Virus record (IMG/VR): IMGVR_UViG_3300030060_000840
Coordinates: 1-33,130 of that record
Reading direction: 5' to 3' (one strand)
DNA: 33,130 bases
Source of the DNA: a virus
Shown here piece by piece: positions 30,240 through 33,130 of this stretch. The stretch's first letter is position 1. Every line of letters begins with the position of its first letter. A program made the translations under genes and the position numbers. Under the pieces are notes generated by a model. That model did no database searches. It was given only the letters and a program-made list of their open reading frames with translations, and was not told where the DNA came from.

Positions 30240-30733
30240 GCAAAATCTCCTTTGTTAGATGATTGTGGTTGTTTTGGTTGTACTTTACCAGTTGGTACAG
30301 TAATACCACTTGCCTTGTTGCCGTCGTCATCTTCTGATGGCAATGCAAACAATGCTTGCAGAGCATATCGCTTTGCATATGTAATAGCTGACCCCAGCTT
30401 TTGAGGATCATGCAAGTTGGGTACAAGACATGGAACTGGTAGTTCTTTGCTTGTGCCACTAGGAACATGAGTAGCAGTAGCAATGATAATTAGATTACCA
30501 GTTTCTGTAACTCTTGATTGATAACCATACAGTATTCCATATTTGTTACCATGATCGCAAGCCTTCATCACTTCTTCAAGACTAGCATATGTGCTTTTGA
30601 AAAAAGGATTTTTGGTAGACTTGGTTGCAGTAATATTGTCTTGTTGAAATAACAACATTGCTTCATCAATATTTTTTGGAGCGATTGTCTGTTGCTTTTT
30701 CGGTTGTATTATATTAGGTTTTTTATCATTCAT
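30236..30733 (-). CDS. ERF-family single-strand annealing protein
   Basis: 165 residues from ATG 30733. That start is preferred over ATG 30748 because GGGAG, its ribosome site, lies within the longer version's first codons. KNPFFKSTYASLEEVMKACD and LGSAITYAKRYALQALFALP, followed by SEDDDGN, are clear ERF signatures. ERF proteins anneal complementary single strands during phage recombination and genome circularisation. It lies just downstream of a YqaJ exonuclease, giving the standard exonuclease-annealase pair. The C-terminus is Gln/Pro-rich. Confidence 0.88.
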   Translation of the reverse strand: MNDKKPNIIQPKKQQTIAPKNIDEAMLLFQQDNITATKSTKNPFFKSTYASLEEVMKACDHGNKYGILYGYQSRVTETGNLIIIATATHVPSGTSKELPVPCLVPNLHDPQKLGSAITYAKRYALQALFALPSEDDDGNKASGITVPTGKVQPKQPQSSNKGDFA

Positions 30734-30790
30734 TATAATTTCTCCCATGAAATGATTTTGAAAATATGATTGGGTGTAGCATTTGTTTCC

Positions 30791-31663
30791 TCATGCTACA
30801 TCCAGTTTGTTTTGGAGAGCAACTCTCCGACCATTCTTAGTTCTGTAAACTCTCACCTGGTCATTGTAAACTTCTCTATCTGTATCTTTCAACTCTTCAA
30901 GAAGTGATTTCTTTGCTTCTGCATTTGCTTTTGCTGATACCAATGTACTTGCATATATATCTGCACTTGATGTAAATGAATTACTTTTACTTACATCTCT
31001 AGCAATCAAGCCGTCGACAATAACTTTATCAACAGATACTTCTTTGATTGCAACTTGTTCCATTGGTGGTGGTGTATCATCTCTGACATAAGCCCAAAAG
31101 TTTTTGACATTGACCATAGTCTTATCAAAGTATTCTCTACTCCTACCTATCCAGCAAACTTCATGTCTGTTGTTACCAAACAATACAGATAGATATGCTT
31201 TCTCAATCTTAGCTACATTGAGATAGAATTGTATCTGTGGCATATAGTCACTGCATACATTATCTAATCTGTTATTTGCATGAGTATGTTTGAACTCAAT
31301 TAAGTAAGTATCAAAATTACTTTCATCATTGGAAGCATAGATGCAATCAATGTTAGCAACGATAACATCAGGATCATCAAAAAGCTGCAATGATAAAGTT
31401 TGATCTACTTTCTTTGGTTGCCAATACTCAGTACGTTCTTCATAGAATATACTGTGCATCATTTCTTCATTGCCACCTGTCATATGTTTTCTAAACCAAG
31501 CATGATTCAATGCTTCAGTTGTTGCACCCATAGCTACTGGTAATACATCTGAAAGATCAGGTGACTGCTTACGACCAGTCTTGATCTCCCACATTTCAAA
31601 CCAGTTGTTGGGGTCTTGTAATTTGGCGACGTCTGAGCCACCGATTGTACCTTTTCGGTTCAT
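30791..31663 (-). CDS. YqaJ-like viral recombination exonuclease
   Basis: 290 residues, ATG 31663 with GGAG 7 nt upstream. PD-(D/E)xK core: GTIGGSDVAKL at the N-terminus, AMGATTEALNHAWF (acidic residue), then DVIVANIDCIYAS (Asp), YLIEFKHTH (ExK) and YMPQIQFYLNVAK (QxxxY). It resects 5' ends to produce single strands for the ERF protein encoded next. All catalytic positions look present. The C-terminal ~80 residues are helical and typical for the family (KSLLEELKDTD). Confidence 0.88.
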   Translation of the reverse strand: MNRKGTIGGSDVAKLQDPNNWFEMWEIKTGRKQSPDLSDVLPVAMGATTEALNHAWFRKHMTGGNEEMMHSIFYEERTEYWQPKKVDQTLSLQLFDDPDVIVANIDCIYASNDESNFDTYLIEFKHTHANNRLDNVCSDYMPQIQFYLNVAKIEKAYLSVLFGNNRHEVCWIGRSREYFDKTMVNVKNFWAYVRDDTPPPMEQVAIKEVSVDKVIVDGLIARDVSKSNSFTSSADIYASTLVSAKANAEAKKSLLEELKDTDREVYNDQVRVYRTKNGRRVALQNKLDVA

Positions 31664-31707
31664 ATTCTCTCCTCTACTTTTGGTTACAATTTACTACTAT
31701 TCGTTAC

Positions 31708-32334
31708 TTATTGCAAGTATTTAATGCGTTCATGCAAGGCATTGGTTAGCTTTTTTCTTAGCATAAACTTATCACCGCAGAATTTATAGATGTCTGCGTA
31801 TGAAGGATACCACTCTTTGTACTTCGTCATGTAGTCAATACACTTTATCATTATGTCTGCTGGTATTCTATCTACATGATTTATCTGTTGAACAAGAGAA
31901 CGTATCTTCAATTCTAAATCTTCTTCATCAAAGTTTTGTTTGTTCATCATTGAAAACATAATCGTAAGCCTGGCTAACAAGTCATCATCCTCAAGTGTAG
32001 TACAATAACCTTTTGATATTTTCAAAGCACGGTGTAACTTCTCTTTGTCATCTGAATGTATGACTATCCTGTTAACTGATATCTTACCATCTTGATAAGA
32101 CTCTTTTATATCAATCATTCCTGATAGTTCTAATAACACTGACAAGCGAACTTCTTTGTCGACTTCGATTGGATTTCCTTCTTCCAGTTTGGACACTAGG
32201 TAATACTTCTTTTCCCTCTCTGTTAACTCCAGCGAACTCTGCAACTCTTTGACACCAACTTCTGTAGTGCTTGAATGGTACTGCGATTGTTGAGTTGGCA
32301 TAATATTTTTTATACTTGATAATTTCTTTGGCAT
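31708..32334 (-). CDS. Hypothetical replication-arm protein, overlapping the initiator-like gene
   Basis: 208 residues from ATG 32334, with GGAG 10 nt upstream, inside the upstream gene. It contains helices (LTEREKKYYLVSKLEEGNPI), a central strand-rich part (SYQDGKISVNRIVIHSDDKE) and a helical C-terminus ending WYPSYADIYKFCGDKFMLRK. The ending resembles the DnaC-/loader-associated 'YPSxADIY' helical parts of phage replication proteins, but I cannot name the family. The overlap with the winged-helix gene is 224 nt, and both frames look coding. Confidence 0.6.
   Translation of the reverse strand: MPKKLSSIKNIMPTQQSQYHSSTTEVGVKELQSSLELTEREKKYYLVSKLEEGNPIEVDKEVRLSVLLELSGMIDIKESYQDGKISVNRIVIHSDDKEKLHRALKISKGYCTTLEDDDLLARLTIMFSMMNKQNFDEEDLELKIRSLVQQINHVDRIPADIMIKCIDYMTKYKEWYPSYADIYKFCGDKFMLRKKLTNALHERIKYLQ
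31725..31736. promoter_or_regulatory. Third copy of the TGCATGAACGCA-type near-palindrome
   Basis: It reads TGCGTTCATGCA on the plus strand, the exact reverse complement of the core at 1603-1614. It lies inside the last codons of the 31708-32334 gene, 60-70 nt before the YqaJ start, so it could be chance or an operator for the recombination genes. Confidence 0.25.
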
Positions 32335-32770
32335 GATCTATCTCTCCAAATTCATTGTTAAGGATTTCTTTCTCAGCATCAGATGGCATCCATTGTTTCC
32401 ATACATCTTTCTGCTGTTCTGTATCGACGACTTTCTTTATTACTTCTCTATTAGGGTGTCTGTCTGATACTGGTGTAGTGTCACTCTGACACTGGTTCTT
32501 TCTGATGACTTTATATTCAAAAAGAAATTCGTAATGATTAGACTTACCACGATCAGGATGTTTGTGTATTAACCTGAGATCAACCAGCTTTTTCAAACAT
32601 CTGATTACTGTACTTCTTGATAGACCAGTTAGTTTTACCAGCCTATCTATTGATGGAAAGCAGTGTCCAGTATTGCTGTTTTCATGATGTGCAAGTGTTA
32701 CAAGTACCCACTTTGCAAGACCATCTGATAGTTCAATATCCATAACTGCTGAGACTCTTTTGAAACTCAT
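32111..32770 (-). CDS. Winged-helix replication-initiator-like protein
   Basis: 219 residues, ATG 32770 with AAGAGG 8 nt upstream. The N-terminal ~90 residues form an HTH_36-type winged helix: GLAKWVLVTLAHHENSNTGH, CFPSIDRLVKLTGLSRSTVI, RCLKKLVDLRLIHKHPDRGK. This arrangement is shared by lambda O-like and other phage initiators that bind origin repeats. The C-terminal ~70 residues (from about HAKEII) are co-encoded with the next gene and end in an Arg/Ser-rich tail (GRRKSNRSRQRSSL). It probably starts replication by recruiting host machinery. An origin was not located inside it. Confidence 0.72.
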   Translation of the reverse strand: MSFKRVSAVMDIELSDGLAKWVLVTLAHHENSNTGHCFPSIDRLVKLTGLSRSTVIRCLKKLVDLRLIHKHPDRGKSNHYEFLFEYKVIRKNQCQSDTTPVSDRHPNREVIKKVVDTEQQKDVWKQWMPSDAEKEILNNEFGEIDHAKEIIKYKKYYANSTIAVPFKHYRSWCQRVAEFAGVNREGKEVLPSVQTGRRKSNRSRQRSSLVSVIRTIRND

Positions 32771-32842
32771 ATCGTTTACCTCTTGACATTGTATGGTTTG
32801 TATTGGTACATATAGATTATTCGTTATCCTCTACTAAATATT

Positions 32843-32881
32843 CCCTCATGGATTGTATCCCCTCTCCATGAGGGTTTTTTT
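32843..32881 (+). terminator. Strong rho-independent terminator, oriented to the plus strand
   Basis: A perfect 10-bp stem CCCTCATGGA (32843-32852) with TCCATGAGGG (32865-32874), a 12-nt loop and seven Ts on the plus strand. It lies right after the stop of the minus-strand gene 32880-33074. In that direction the hairpin is followed only by AATATTTAG, so it is weaker there. It may act on both strands. Confidence 0.75.
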
Positions 32882-33074
32882 ATTTAGGAAATAATTGAAT
32901 TACATTTCCTTTTTTGACGACGACTCTTTCTTCTGGTGACATCAATAGTCTTATATCGATTGCTCTACCATCTACTTGAAAGTTCATTTCCCATTCGCCA
33001 TCAAACTTTTCATTCAAGAACTCTTCAAGTTCTTCAATAAAATTATTTGTTAGACCATTATAAGTATCTCTCAA
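32880..33074 (-). CDS. Small hypothetical protein
   Basis: 64 residues from TTG 33074, with GAGGAG 8 nt upstream; no in-frame ATG fits. It is helical at the N-terminus (NFIEELEEFLNEKFDGEWEM) followed by strands (NFQVDGRAIDIRLLMSPEER, VVVKKGNVIQLF). The layout suggests a small alpha/beta protein. No family recognised. It ends at the bidirectional terminator and begins at the end of another minus-strand gene that lies beyond the right edge. Confidence 0.5.
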   Translation of the reverse strand: MRDTYNGLTNNFIEELEEFLNEKFDGEWEMNFQVDGRAIDIRLLMSPEERVVVKKGNVIQLFPK

Positions 33075-33130
33075 TTTTCATTCTCCTCTGTTTGAAATCT
33101 GACCAGGTGTAATACTTTTGTATTCTTTAC
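33075..33130 (-). other. Edge region: ribosome site for the 32880-33074 gene; probable 3' end of another minus-strand gene
   Basis: On the minus strand this 56-nt stretch has one frame (VKNTKVLHLVRFQTEENEN) that is open throughout and ends in a TGA overlapping the TTG start of the next gene. Such TTGA overlaps are used elsewhere in this genome (27419, 27833). The other two frames are also partly open, so the assignment is weak. Confidence 0.3.

Noticed and set aside
1-33130. Terminal direct repeat between the window ends
   Set aside because: The first and last ~30 bases share no matching stretch, so no redundancy is visible.

Overview
The window is most of the genome of a small, AT-rich, podovirus-type tailed phage. 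The plus strand carries a complete T7-like virion set in T7-like order: terminase, portal, scaffold, capsid, tail tube A and B, internal virion proteins gp14/15/16-like, and a T7-type tail fibre. The fold families and the short basic proteins between portal and scaffold are ones I associate with marine podoviruses of low-GC alphaproteobacteria (SAR11/SAR116-like hosts). The host is an inference; nothing in the window names it. I see no integrase, tRNA, CRISPR, IS element, DNA polymerase or phage RNA polymerase. If the missing part of the genome is as short as the geometry suggests, the phage would use host polymerases.

Layout. Positions 1-3664 are a minus-strand block of small, mostly unknown genes. 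They include an ArdC-like antirestriction protein, two helix-turn-helix proteins and, running off the left edge, a Holliday-junction-resolvase-like nuclease. Positions 3184-4415 hold a large imperfect inverted duplication: the minus-strand gene at 3248-3664, with its 5' flank and terminator region, is repeated in opposite orientation as a decayed pseudogene. Two strong hairpins sit at the centre. This is also the divergence point of the two transcription arms. Positions 4510-28841 are the plus-strand late arm: packaging and head genes, tail genes, a host-range module of three fibre-like proteins alternating with small partner proteins, then the lysis genes (holin-like proteins, GH24 lysozyme). 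Positions 28880-33130 are a minus-strand DNA arm: a winged-helix replication-initiator-like protein, YqaJ exonuclease, ERF annealing protein, an SSB-like protein and small genes. The arms converge near 28850 and diverge near 3800, as expected if the two minus blocks join around a circular or circularly permuted genome.

The most unusual signal is at DNA level. GWC-triplet words (GTCGTCGAC, GTCGACGAC, GTCGACGTC and relatives, core CGWCG) are scattered through the whole window. There are about 48 loci, in all reading frames, on both gene strands and also between genes, in a genome where CG is otherwise uncommon. Other items worth attention are the inverted duplication, TAGGGGG repeats around the small terminase gene, a repeated TTTGTGCGTTG element ahead of late gene groups, a 224-nt out-of-frame gene overlap, and a tail-fibre repeat kept at protein level but scrambled in its codons. 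All counts and alignments were made by eye.
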